Source: Candidatus Aminicenantota bacterium
GTDB taxonomy: Bacteria > Acidobacteriota > Aminicenantia > Aminicenantales > Aminicenantaceae
Assembly: GCA_023135995.1 (NCBI GenBank)
Contig: JAGLRY010000118.1
Coordinates: forward strand, 1-13,655
Length of the DNA: 13,655 nucleotides
Direction of reading: 5' to 3'
The position numbers and the translations under genes are program-made. Every line of letters starts with the position of its first letter. Position 1 is the first letter of the stretch. This document shows, piece after piece, positions 6,199 to 13,655 of the stretch. Below the pieces are notes generated by a model that worked only from the letters and a program-made list of their open reading frames with translations, had not been told where the DNA came from and did not search any database.

Positions 6199-8220
6199 AT
6201 GGCATGGGAATTTATGGGACGAACGATCCATAAGATAGGAGTCGTGGGGTCCGGGAATATCGGGCCGGATATCGCTCTCTATTTCAGCAAGGTCTTTCAT
6301 AAGTTTGGCGTTCCTGTGGTTGTGGTCGACATCTCTGAAAAAGCTCTCAAGTCGGGCGAGGCGCGAGTGAAGGGAAAATTTGGTCGCGGTGTGAGATCTG
6401 GAGCTTTTACAAAGAAAGAGGTGGATGCCATGCTTGCTAACCTGACCTGGACGACCGATTATGCCCAGCTGAAAGATGTCGATTTTGTGATCGAAGCAGC
6501 CACAGAGGATGTGGGAATAAAAAGAAAGATCTTCGCAGAACTGGAGAAGTTCTGTCCTGAGACAGCCATCCTGGCCTCCAACTCCTCGCATATGGAACCA
6601 GAGGTCATCTTTAAAGAGATCAAGAACAGGGAGAGATGTTTGGTCATTCACTATTTTTTCCCTGCGGAGCGAAGTATCATTGTGGAGATCGTCCCGGGGA
6701 AGGACACGGCGCCAGCGGTCACAGATTTTCTGCTGAATTTTTACGAACAGATCGGGAAGGCGCCCATTAAGGTGAAAAGCCGGTTTGGTTATGCCATAGA
6801 CCCTATCTTTGAGGGGATTTTCTTGGCCGCGGCACTGTTGGTTGAAAAGGGAGTGGGAACGGTTGAACAGATGGATGCCATGGCCCAGAGAGCTTTCGGA
6901 TTGGGTGTAGGCCCCTTCACGGCCATGAACCTAACTGGGGGGAATCCCATCACACAGCATGGCGTCTCCGAGATGCATGAGAAGATCATGCCGTGGTTTC
7001 ACTCTCCCGCGATCCTGAACAATCAGGTAGCGCTTGATAAACCATGGAAAACGTCCTGGAAACACGAAGACGTCCACTATAACGAAAGTGTGTACGAGAG
7101 GGTGGCGGACATCATAAAGGGTGCTTATTTTGGGCTTGTCTGTGAGGCGTTGGACTCCGGGATCGTAGCTCTCGGCGACCTGGAGATGGCGGTGGAGAGC
7201 TCTCTTGTGATCAAGGCGCCCTTCCAGATGATGAACAGTATGGGCGTTGATAAGGCTCTCGAGCTCGTGAAGGCCTATGCCGAAGAATGGCCGGGGTTCA
7301 AAGTCCCTGATGTTCTAGTGAAGCGGGCTGAATCGGGAGAACCTTGGAATATTCCCATGGTATTTAGAGAGGATAGGGAAGATGTGGCTGTCGTCACGAT
7401 CCGAAGACCCAGCGCTTTAAACGCCCTGAACACGACAATTATGTCCCAGCTTAAAAATGTGTTCACGGATATTCGGCGAGATGACAAGATCAAAGGAGCT
7501 ATTCTGACGGGTTTCGGTGTGAAAGCTTTTGTATCCGGAGCGGACGTCCATGAGATCGCGCGCATGAGGTCCCCGGAAGAGTTAGAAGTCTTTGCCTTAA
7601 ACGGCCAGAGCGTGCTGAATTTTATCGAAAATCTCGGAAAACCTGTCGTCTGTGCGATGAATGGGCTGGCTTTCGGAGGAGGAAACGAGCTAGCGATGGC
7701 CTGTACCGCCAGGATCGCTAAAAAGGGGACAAAAGTGCTTTGTGGCCAGCCAGAGCCGAAACTCGGCCTTGTTCCGGGTTATGGCGGGAGCCAGCGGCTT
7801 CCGCGCATCATCGGGCTATCCGCCGCATGGCCTATTCTGCGCTTAGGAGATCCCATTTCATCAAAAGAGGCTCTTGAGCTTGGTTTGATCCAGGAAGAGG
7901 TGGATGGCGACATCAAAGAGGCGGGTATCGCCTATGTGAAAAAACTGATCTCTGGAGAGGTGAGTGTGCCGGTCATCGAGAAGGGGCCACTGGAAATTCC
8001 TGACACACTCCCAGAGGTGGATATTGGTTTTCTCTCCAAGAAGACCGATGAGATCATGCAGCGAATCATTCTCGAAGGGGCAAAAAAAACACTCGAGGAG
8101 GGGCTCAAGCATGAGGCAAAAGTCCTGGGCGAGTGTGTGACGACCAAAGACATGAGGATCGGTATGGAAACGTTCAGAAAATTCGGGCCTAAAAAGAACG
8201 CAGGATTTTCCAATGCTTGA
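6199..8220 (+). CDS. 3-hydroxyacyl-CoA dehydrogenase / enoyl-CoA hydratase fusion
   Basis: A bifunctional cytoplasmic enzyme of 673 residues. The dehydrogenase half comes first: an NAD-binding Rossmann motif GSGNIG (G17, G19, G22), ASNSS (126-130), and the catalytic His-Glu pair H151 and E163 spaced by 12 as in the family. The hydratase half starts near 385 and shows the oxyanion segment FVSGADVHEI (about 444-453), AFGGGNELAMAC with E497, and GQPEPKLGLVPGYGG with E519, so both acid/base glutamates are present. This order is the reverse of FadB, where the hydratase is first, and matches the archaeal-type crotonyl-CoA hydratase/3-hydroxybutyryl-CoA dehydrogenase. Likely reaction: crotonyl-CoA to acetoacetyl-CoA, reversible, with NAD(H). 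I start at 6199, not the upstream in-frame ATG at 6175, because AAAGGAGG lies seven bases before it. The thiolase follows after 47 bases. Chain-length preference is not visible. Confidence 0.93.
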   Translation: MAWEFMGRTIHKIGVVGSGNIGPDIALYFSKVFHKFGVPVVVVDISEKALKSGEARVKGKFGRGVRSGAFTKKEVDAMLANLTWTTDYAQLKDVDFVIEAATEDVGIKRKIFAELEKFCPETAILASNSSHMEPEVIFKEIKNRERCLVIHYFFPAERSIIVEIVPGKDTAPAVTDFLLNFYEQIGKAPIKVKSRFGYAIDPIFEGIFLAAALLVEKGVGTVEQMDAMAQRAFGLGVGPFTAMNLTGGNPITQHGVSEMHEKIMPWFHSPAILNNQVALDKPWKTSWKHEDVHYNESVYERVADIIKGAYFGLVCEALDSGIVALGDLEMAVESSLVIKAPFQMMNSMGVDKALELVKAYAEEWPGFKVPDVLVKRAESGEPWNIPMVFREDREDVAVVTIRRPSALNALNTTIMSQLKNVFTDIRRDDKIKGAILTGFGVKAFVSGADVHEIARMRSPEELEVFALNGQSVLNFIENLGKPVVCAMNGLAFGGGNELAMACTARIAKKGTKVLCGQPEPKLGLVPGYGGSQRLPRIIGLSAAWPILRLGDPISSKEALELGLIQEEVDGDIKEAGIAYVKKLISGEVSVPVIEKGPLEIPDTLPEVDIGFLSKKTDEIMQRIILEGAKKTLEEGLKHEAKVLGECVTTKDMRIGMETFRKFGPKKNAGFSNA

Positions 8221-8267
8221 CCGAAAGATAAAACAAAGACGCCGTCTATCCGAAAGAGGAGGATACC

Positions 8268-9476
8268 ATGTTATTTGAAAAATCGTATATTCCCTACGAC
8301 GCCTACTGGAGCACCCCCTTTTGCCGCTGGCAGGGAAGTTTTGCCCATCTGCATTCCATGGAGTTCGCCGCTGAAGTGTGTCGAGGGGCCTTTCCTGCCC
8401 GAAGGATCACCCCCGACATTTTTGACAGCCTTATTCTGGGTATGACAGTCCCCCAGAAAAACTGTTTTTACGGAGCCCCCTGGATGGCTGCCATGGTTGG
8501 GGCCACAGGGATCACAGGCCCTATGATCGGCCAGGCGTGTGCCACGTCGGCCAAGTGTGTGAGTGTGGCATCGGAAGAGTTGGAGATGGGCGACCAGGAG
8601 ACGATCCTGGTTGTCACTTGCGATCGGACAAGCAACGGACCTCATCTTTATTATCCCAATCCATTGGGCACGGGAGGAACCGGGGATAAAGAGGACTGGG
8701 TTTGGGACAATTTCGGCTATGATCCCTGGGCCAAAAACGCCATGATCGAAACCGCCGAAAAAGTGGCGCAAGAGACCGGGATAACCAAGGAGGAACAGGA
8801 TGAGGTCACGCTTATCAGGTACAACCAATATCAGGATGCCCTCAAAGATAACAGCGCTTTTCTCCACCGTTTTATGGTCGTTCCGATCGAAGCTAAAGAT
8901 CCTATGGGCCGGAAAGTCTTAGCTACCGTGACCGGAGATGAAGGGGTATTTCCGACAACTGCGGATGCGCTGGCAAGATTAAGACCTGTCCAGCCCAATG
9001 GGACTGTTACTTTCGGCACACAGACATACCCAGCAGATGGAAACGCTGGCATTGTGATGACCACTAGGGATAAAGCAAGGGAGCTCAGCAGGGACCCGAA
9101 TGTAGAGATACAGGTGCTTTCCTACGCAGAGGCCAGAGCTAAGAAGGGATTTATGGCCATGTCCATCGTGCCTGCAGCCAGAAAAGCTCTATCCTCAGTC
9201 GGTATGGGCATCAAAGATGTCAAAGCCATAAAGACGCACAATCCCTTTGCCGTGAATGATGTCTACTTCTGCAGGGAGATGGGCATCGGGCTCGAGGATA
9301 TGAATAACTACGGTTGCTCCCTCATCTGGGGACATCCCCAGGGTCCTACAGGTGCACGCCTTATCATCGAATTGATCGAAGAGTTGGTGATCAAGGGAGG
9401 CGGATATGGCCTCTTTGATGGTTGTGCCGCAGGAGACACGGCCTCAGCTATAGTCCTCAAAGTGGACGTCAAATAA
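8268..9476 (+). CDS. Thiolase (acetyl-CoA C-acyltransferase family)
   Basis: A thiolase-fold enzyme of 402 residues that would cleave a 3-oxoacyl-CoA such as acetoacetyl-CoA with CoA, or condense two acetyl-CoA. The nucleophilic cysteine sits in GQACATSAKC (C91), the catalytic histidine in WGHPQGPTGAR (H356), and the second cysteine in DGCAAGDTAS (C386). The fourth block reads HNPFAVND (H324) where degradative and biosynthetic thiolases have HEAFA or NEAFA. The C-terminal loop lacks the usual CxGGG run. It therefore belongs to a divergent subgroup, and its substrate may not be plain acetoacetyl-CoA. An AGAGGAGG ribosome site precedes the ATG. It follows the dehydrogenase/hydratase fusion by 47 bases on the same strand, with no terminator between, so the two probably form an operon covering two or three successive beta-oxidation steps. 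No acyl-CoA dehydrogenase is visible nearby. Confidence 0.9.
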   Translation: MLFEKSYIPYDAYWSTPFCRWQGSFAHLHSMEFAAEVCRGAFPARRITPDIFDSLILGMTVPQKNCFYGAPWMAAMVGATGITGPMIGQACATSAKCVSVASEELEMGDQETILVVTCDRTSNGPHLYYPNPLGTGGTGDKEDWVWDNFGYDPWAKNAMIETAEKVAQETGITKEEQDEVTLIRYNQYQDALKDNSAFLHRFMVVPIEAKDPMGRKVLATVTGDEGVFPTTADALARLRPVQPNGTVTFGTQTYPADGNAGIVMTTRDKARELSRDPNVEIQVLSYAEARAKKGFMAMSIVPAARKALSSVGMGIKDVKAIKTHNPFAVNDVYFCREMGIGLEDMNNYGCSLIWGHPQGPTGARLIIELIEELVIKGGGYGLFDGCAAGDTASAIVLKVDVK

Positions 9477-9482
9477 AGTTTA

Positions 9483-9581
9483 ATAAAGTGTCCCAAGTGT
9501 GAATACGACAATCCTGAGGGCACACGGTTCTGCGGGAATCGTGCAGCGCCTCTAGCCTCCTTTCCTCTTTCTCCTTGGTAA
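9483..9581 (+). pseudogene. Remnant of a zinc-ribbon protein N-terminus
   Basis: Just after the thiolase, one frame reads KCPKCEYDNPEGTRFCGN followed by RAAPL, then a stop after 32 codons. This is a close match to the N-terminal zinc ribbon that opens many bacterial kinases, cyclases and ATPases (CPxCxxxNPxGxxFCxxCG). The codon where ATG would be expected is ATA, and the fourth zinc ligand is Arg (CGT) instead of Cys. Both look like single-base decay, and the downstream body of the protein is missing. I read it as a gene relic, possibly from a relative of the kinase at 11190. It is short, so transfer of only the 5' end or a chance match cannot be excluded. Confidence 0.55.
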
Positions 9582-9582
9582 T

Positions 9583-9597
9583 GCGGACCTTTTCCGC
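9583..9597 (+). terminator. Weak hairpin, possible terminator of the thiolase operon
   Basis: GCGGA and TCCGC form a perfect five-base stem around a five-base loop, about 105 bases after the thiolase stop. The following sequence (TTCATCATTATT) is only moderately T-rich, so termination would be weak. Confidence 0.3.
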
Positions 9598-9610
9598 TTC
9601 ATCATTATTG

Positions 9611-9639
9611 TTGACACGTCTTCCGGTCTATGATATTTC
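9611..9639 (+). promoter_or_regulatory. Candidate promoter for the SH3/beta-barrel gene
   Basis: A perfect TTGACA (9611-9616) has TATTTC (9634-9639) at the ideal 17-base spacing. The -10 matches only in its first three bases. It lies about 90 bases before the start codon, after the hairpin, so separate expression of this gene is plausible. Confidence 0.4.
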
Positions 9640-9725
9640 TAACCTCAGGTTTAAGTGAAGGAAAATATGCTAATTTGTGAGGAATTCGTTTAGTACGCGT
9701 CTAAAACATTATCAAAGGAGAAGGA

Positions 9726-10940
9726 ATGAGAAGGCTATTCAATGGAAAGGTAATTTTTTGTCTCGTTGTCGTTTTTCTAAGCATACTGCCTCTAGCAGGT
9801 CAAACAGAAAAACAGAAGATCAAAGTAGTGGTTGAGAATGCCACTATCCGGGCAAAACCCGATCTACAGAGTGATGTGATCAAACAACCGCCGTTGGGGA
9901 CTGTGTTTGAAGTTGAAAAAAAGGAAGGCGAGTGGTTCACAATTAAAGTTAAGACTGAAGTGGGGGTGCTCCTTACAGGTTATATTCATGAAATGTTTGT
10001 TGAAATTGAAGAGGAAAAAAAGGAGGAGATTGAAGAGGCGGTAGAGAAGGCCCCTGAACCCGAAGAAAAGGTCAGCGAAGCACAAAAAAAGCCTGAATCC
10101 ACAACACCATCCCAAGAAGCCCGTCCCACGCGGTTCGAGATCGGCTTTGGTGGGAGCTACACATCGGGTTATTCGATAAACAATGTCTCCTACTCGGATA
10201 GCTTCAGCTCAGGAAGCCTGGAACGTGCCACCGAGAATGGAACCATCACCCAAGGATTGGAGAAACCCATGGGATTTTATGGTTCGTTCAATTTCTTTTT
10301 AACTCAAGGCCTGGGAATTGAATTGAGACTCGACTCAAATTCAAGCGCAAATTTTACTTCAAGTAGCATGAGTGATTATCGATTGTCCTGGGAGTGGTCT
10401 GATGGCCGCTCAAACAATACAGAAAAAGATTGGGAAATTCAGGGAGGAGGGATTTCTTCACTGACTGTGTTTTCCGGAAATCTTATGTATAAAGTACGGA
10501 GTAGTGGACTCTTTGCACCCTTCTTCAGCGGAGGCGTATCTTACTATTCTGGCAAATTGAACAGGGCAAGCACATTTGTTGGATATGGGACAACCTGGAC
10601 AGTCACTGACTGGCCGTATGTCACTCGGTATATCGATTTTATAGATGTTTCTGCAACATTGGATGGCTCGTTCAGCGGGATTGGTTTTAATCTGGGAGGT
10701 GGAGTTGACCTTCAGTTTTCAAGGAGCATTGCATTAAACATTGACGCCAGATATTTTATGCTGAAAAATGTGGAAGAAAGATGGCAAGTCCATTCAGGTT
10801 CTTATCCAACGAATCTCCATTCAGGCTGGAAGCTCGTTCTCTCCGAAGAAAATGCTCTTGCTCTTCAAGAGTCGATGAATCCTGTAGAGATAAACACCTC
10901 ATTCTTCAAGATCTCGCTCGGCCTGAAATTAATGTTTTAA
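9726..10940 (+). CDS. Secreted SH3-like domain plus outer-membrane beta-barrel protein
   Basis: A 404-residue envelope protein. It opens with a classical signal peptide: basic MRRLFNGK, a hydrophobic stretch to about 22, and cleavage probably after LPLAG (about 25). A bacterial SH3-like domain follows (about 31-95), with ATIRAKPDLQSDVI and GYIHEMFVEI strands. Residues about 94-135 are a low-complexity Glu/Lys/Pro linker. From about 136 to the end, alternating aromatic and polar strands with Gly/Ser turns (FEIGFGGSYTSGYS, GIELRLDS, IALNIDARYFML) fit a small beta-barrel of eight or so strands, ending in KLMF with a terminal phenylalanine as outer-membrane barrels do. The SH3 part could bind peptidoglycan, tying wall to outer membrane (inference). 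AAAGGAGAAGG lies before the ATG. The architecture implies a Gram-negative cell envelope. No ligand or transport function can be assigned. Confidence 0.8.
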   Translation: MRRLFNGKVIFCLVVVFLSILPLAGQTEKQKIKVVVENATIRAKPDLQSDVIKQPPLGTVFEVEKKEGEWFTIKVKTEVGVLLTGYIHEMFVEIEEEKKEEIEEAVEKAPEPEEKVSEAQKKPESTTPSQEARPTRFEIGFGGSYTSGYSINNVSYSDSFSSGSLERATENGTITQGLEKPMGFYGSFNFFLTQGLGIELRLDSNSSANFTSSSMSDYRLSWEWSDGRSNNTEKDWEIQGGGISSLTVFSGNLMYKVRSSGLFAPFFSGGVSYYSGKLNRASTFVGYGTTWTVTDWPYVTRYIDFIDVSATLDGSFSGIGFNLGGGVDLQFSRSIALNIDARYFMLKNVEERWQVHSGSYPTNLHSGWKLVLSEENALALQESMNPVEINTSFFKISLGLKLMF

Positions 10941-10956
10941 AATCCGAGTCTTCATT

Positions 10957-11159
10957 TTAATCCTGGATTATTCACGAGTTGAAGTAAGATCAACGGATTA
11001 GGTCGGGTCGGCGCCCGCAGGGTAAAAAATGTCGATTATGAATATAAAGCACATTGAAAACGGAATTGTCAAGGTGATTTACTGGAAGAATAATGGTAAT
11101 GATTGATATTGCTTTTGTTGAATAAAGTATCGACATTTTTTATGAATAATTCAGATTAA
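10957..11159. repeat. Inverted-repeat element related to the one at 5857, with nested repeat
   Basis: Outer arms TTAATCCTGGATTATTCA (10957-10974) and TGAATAATTCAGATTAA (11143-11159) are reverse complements at 16 of 18 positions with one gap. A perfect 14-base inner pair, TAAAAAATGTCGAT (11023-11036) and its complement (11129-11142), lies inside. The inner right arm touches the outer right arm, while on the left 48 GC-richer bases separate them, as if inserted. CTGAATTATTCATAAAA, read on the minus strand at 11154-11138, is identical to 5858-5874. I read it as a small non-coding dispersed repeat filling most of the gap before the kinase gene. Confidence 0.6.
11066..11094 (+). promoter_or_regulatory. 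Candidate promoter for the kinase gene, inside the repeat element
   Basis: TTGTCA (11066-11071) and AATAAT (11089-11094) are each one mismatch from the sigma-70 consensus at the ideal 17-base spacing. The start would be near 11101, giving a leader of about 90 bases that includes the right arms of the inverted repeats. Confidence 0.4.
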
Positions 11160-11189
11160 TAACTGCCATCCCTCTAATGGAGGCGTTTC

Positions 11190-13655
11190 ATGAAAGATTT
11201 CCTCACGTCACTCAATAAAACTGCGACCCTAACGAAGATCAAAAGGCCTTTCTCTGCTCTGCCTAAAGTCTGGATCGGATTTATCATCGCAGGCGTTTTT
11301 CTCTTGGTCGAGCTCATCGGTGGAGCCAGTGGCTATGATATGGATGATCTTTTGGTCTATCTCATTGCAATCGGTCTTGTTGGTATGGTTTACTGGCTAT
11401 TCTGTGTACACAGGTTTCACAAGATCCTCCGGGAGATGAATAAAGATTATGAAATATCTCCAGGGGCTGCGGTCGGTTATCATTTTTTACCCTTTTACAA
11501 TTTTTACTGGATCTTCAAATGGCCCATGGAATTTTCCAACACCATCAATGCTCAGGGAGCAGTCAAGATGGCGCATGGGGCCTTGTTGGGTGTTTTGCTT
11601 TTGATCGCTCTTTTAATTAACAGATTTTTCGATGGCGCGGTGGGTATGACATTTATTTTTGGAATAGGGACGTATATGGCAAGTGTTCTCCGCAAGCAGA
11701 TTCAAAGTCCCATCTCTGTGTTGCCAGAAGAAATCCAAACTGAGGTTAAGGAAACGGGGGTTTGGCCCACACAAAAAGCGGATCTGATAAAATCATTATC
11801 CTGGAATGAGCGTCCTGTTCTCGATGGGCTCATTTCTGTGGATTGTCCGGACTGCAAAGAAAAAAAGAGCTTCAAGGTCGAGTCTTTCCGGCCTTTTTCT
11901 TCGGAGCGTCCTGAGGGGCTTGTGTTGACAGAGGATGTGGTCAATTTTGTCAGCGGGGGCAATCGATTTTTGAGTGGCGCTCTAGGATTTGTCATCGCTA
12001 TCATAATTGTCGTTATCATTGAATTAGCACTTCAAGTGAGGAGGCATAACTTCTTTTTCACTGTTATCGGTGTGATTATTTGGAAGTTTATTCAAGCCAT
12101 GCTGGAGGGCGTGTTCAACAAGCAAATACCTGTTTGGACCTATACGTGTTGCGGTTGTGAAAAGAAGATATTTATCGCTTCTAACGGGAGTGATGTGCTT
12201 CTCGGGGAGGTTAAAGAAAAAAAAGAAACAGCCTCCAAACCTGAATCCAAAATAATCGCAGAGCCTGTCACTGAGGACAAATCTCTATCTTCAGGGGGTG
12301 AAAGTCCTGTTCCAGCCGTCCTATCCCAACTCCAGGAAACTGAACCTCAGGATGCTCTTCCTGACACAGTTCCAACTGCTTTTACTGAAACGCTGGTGGC
12401 TCCCACGAAGAATTTGGATGCAGGGAGCGTGTTTGCTGGGAGGTACCTAATTCTTGAGGAATTGGGGAAGGGAGGCATGGGCAATGTGTATAAAGCCTTC
12501 GATAAGGAAGTGGAGGAGAAGATCGCCCTTAAGACGATCAAACATGAGATCGCGGCCGATGAGAAGGTGATCCAGCGATTTCGCAACGAGTTGAAGATCG
12601 CGCGCAAAATCTCGCATAAAAATGTCTGCCGGATGTTTGACTTGGGCCGAGAGGAAGATACCTATTACATTGTGATGGAGTATGTATCTGGAGAGGATCT
12701 GAAGAGTTCCGTGAGAAGGATGGGGCCTTTGACCACGGGGAAAGTTCTCGGATTTGCAACGGAAATATGTGAGGGATTGGCTGAAGCCCATCGTTTGGGG
12801 ATTGTACACCGGGATTTGAAGCCCCAGAACATCATGATCGATAGAGACGGGATCGCGCGGATCATGGATTTTGGGATCGCGCGTTCACAAGAGCTAAAGG
12901 GGATGACTGAGAATGGATCGACCATCGGGACTCCGGAGTACATGTCTCCTGAACAGGTTGAAGGAGAGGACATCGATCAGCGGTCTGACATCTATTCTAT
13001 GGGAGTGATCCTCTACGAAATGGTAACCGGGCGGACACCCTTTGAGGGAAAAACACCGATGAGCGTGGCTATGAAACACGTGACGGAAAAGCCCAAAGAG
13101 CCAAGAGGCTTGAACATACAGATCTCAGAGAGTTTAAGCCGCGTGATCATGAAGTGTATAGAAAAAGACAAGGCTCGTCGTTATCAGAGCGCCCTGGACC
13201 TGCTCTACGCACTCAAGGAGATCGAAAGAGGAATCCCGGCGATAGAGAGGGTCAAACCTGCAAGGAGACCCATCACGTCGAGAGAGATCACGGTATCGTT
13301 CAGCATAAGGAGATTCCTCATTCCTGTCGCCGCGGTTCTGGGTGCTGTCATTATTGGGGGAGGTGTGTGGTATTTTGTGCTGCGTCCCGAGAGATCAAAA
13401 CCCGCTTTACCTGGAACGATCCCGACAAAAGAAGGCATCCTGGCTACTGCCTATGAGTCCTTGAGAGATAAAGATTATTCTGCAGCGCTCGATCAGTTCA
13501 ATAAGGTGTTGGAAATAAATCCTGAGGATCCTGATGTTCGGCTCAACATAGCCATCATTCTCAAAGAACAGGGAAAGATAGAAGAAGCCATCCAGGAATT
13601 CGAGAGGGTGATCGCCCTTGATGAGGAAGATCCTCGATCGTACAGACAATTGGGA
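11190..13655 (+). CDS. Membrane-bound Ser/Thr protein kinase with TPR tail (3' end beyond window)
   Basis: One uninterrupted frame of 822 codons from the ATG at 11190 (GGAGG upstream) to the window edge, with no stop, so the protein is partial. Order: four likely transmembrane segments (about 27-45, 53-73, 128-146, 150-168) around YHFLPFYNFYWIFK; CPDC (219-222); two more membrane segments (about 261-281, 289-307); CCGC (320-323); a Pro/Glu-rich linker; a PknB-like kinase domain from about 418; a membrane segment (about 709-731); and TPR repeats from about 750. The kinase has GKGGMG (426-431), the ATP lysine K448, HRDLKPQN with D542 and DFG at 560-562, plus GTPEYMSPEQ, so it should be catalytically active on Ser/Thr residues in the cytoplasm. 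The last membrane helix puts the TPR part on the outer face. The ligand, targets and full length are unknown. Confidence 0.93.
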   Translation, partial: MKDFLTSLNKTATLTKIKRPFSALPKVWIGFIIAGVFLLVELIGGASGYDMDDLLVYLIAIGLVGMVYWLFCVHRFHKILREMNKDYEISPGAAVGYHFLPFYNFYWIFKWPMEFSNTINAQGAVKMAHGALLGVLLLIALLINRFFDGAVGMTFIFGIGTYMASVLRKQIQSPISVLPEEIQTEVKETGVWPTQKADLIKSLSWNERPVLDGLISVDCPDCKEKKSFKVESFRPFSSERPEGLVLTEDVVNFVSGGNRFLSGALGFVIAIIIVVIIELALQVRRHNFFFTVIGVIIWKFIQAMLEGVFNKQIPVWTYTCCGCEKKIFIASNGSDVLLGEVKEKKETASKPESKIIAEPVTEDKSLSSGGESPVPAVLSQLQETEPQDALPDTVPTAFTETLVAPTKNLDAGSVFAGRYLILEELGKGGMGNVYKAFDKEVEEKIALKTIKHEIAADEKVIQRFRNELKIARKISHKNVCRMFDLGREEDTYYIVMEYVSGEDLKSSVRRMGPLTTGKVLGFATEICEGLAEAHRLGIVHRDLKPQNIMIDRDGIARIMDFGIARSQELKGMTENGSTIGTPEYMSPEQVEGEDIDQRSDIYSMGVILYEMVTGRTPFEGKTPMSVAMKHVTEKPKEPRGLNIQISESLSRVIMKCIEKDKARRYQSALDLLYALKEIERGIPAIERVKPARRPITSREITVSFSIRRFLIPVAAVLGAVIIGGGVWYFVLRPERSKPALPGTIPTKEGILATAYESLRDKDYSAALDQFNKVLEINPEDPDVRLNIAIILKEQGKIEEAIQEFERVIALDEEDPRSYRQLG

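Noticed and set aside
8271..8867. 198-codon minus-strand frame opposite the thiolase
   Set aside because: It is antisense to a clear thiolase with catalytic residues and shows no motif or start signal.
1..13655. CRISPR array, tRNA, rRNA, transposase, phage or toxin-antitoxin genes
   Set aside because: No regularly spaced repeats, cloverleaf-like sequence or coding motifs for these were found on either strand by eye.

Overview
This window looks like chromosomal DNA of an anaerobic, probably uncultured bacterium. A tungsten-type aldehyde:ferredoxin oxidoreductase with its own polyferredoxin, a TrpB2-type tryptophan synthase and CoA-dependent C4 chemistry point to a fermentative or syntrophic anaerobe. 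The Ser/Thr kinase with a TPR tail and the SH3-plus-barrel envelope protein resemble, from memory, proteins common in Candidatus Aminicenantes. Desulfobacterota is an alternative. This placement is an inference that marker genes would have to settle.

Layout. (1) 9-1109 (+): a HisC-like PLP aminotransferase, followed by non-coding DNA with a possible C-terminal scrap of a Gfo/Idh/MocA oxidoreductase. (2) 1405-5834 (-): five genes read leftwards, in transcription order a TIGR04076-type small protein, a four-cluster ferredoxin, the aldehyde:ferredoxin oxidoreductase, then (after a gap with a good sigma-70-like promoter) trpB2 and a small Cys-rich protein that overlaps it. (3) 5835-6198: a divergent intergenic region holding a long inverted repeat and candidate promoters. 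(4) 6199-9476 (+): a 3-hydroxyacyl-CoA dehydrogenase/enoyl-CoA hydratase fusion and a thiolase, probably one operon. (5) 9477-9725: a decayed zinc-ribbon N-terminus, a hairpin and a candidate promoter. (6) 9726-10940 (+): a secreted SH3-like/outer-membrane beta-barrel protein. (7) 10941-11189: a second, larger inverted-repeat element with the same ends as the one in region 3, carrying a candidate promoter. (8) 11190-13655 (+): a membrane-bound Ser/Thr protein kinase, open at the right edge, with an unusual N-terminal membrane module.

How the genes may work together. The fusion enzyme and the thiolase can interconvert crotonyl-CoA, 3-hydroxybutyryl-CoA, acetoacetyl-CoA and acetyl-CoA, in either the oxidative or the synthetic direction. 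The oxidoreductase and polyferredoxin would oxidise aldehydes to acids and pass low-potential electrons to the ferredoxin pool. The aminotransferase and TrpB2 both suggest aromatic or imidazole amino-acid metabolism, so the aldehyde could derive from an amino acid, but nothing in the sequence fixes the substrate. The most unusual structural signals are the two related inverted-repeat elements and the kinase's zinc-binding motif, which is split by a transmembrane hairpin. I see no phage, CRISPR, tRNA or rRNA features.
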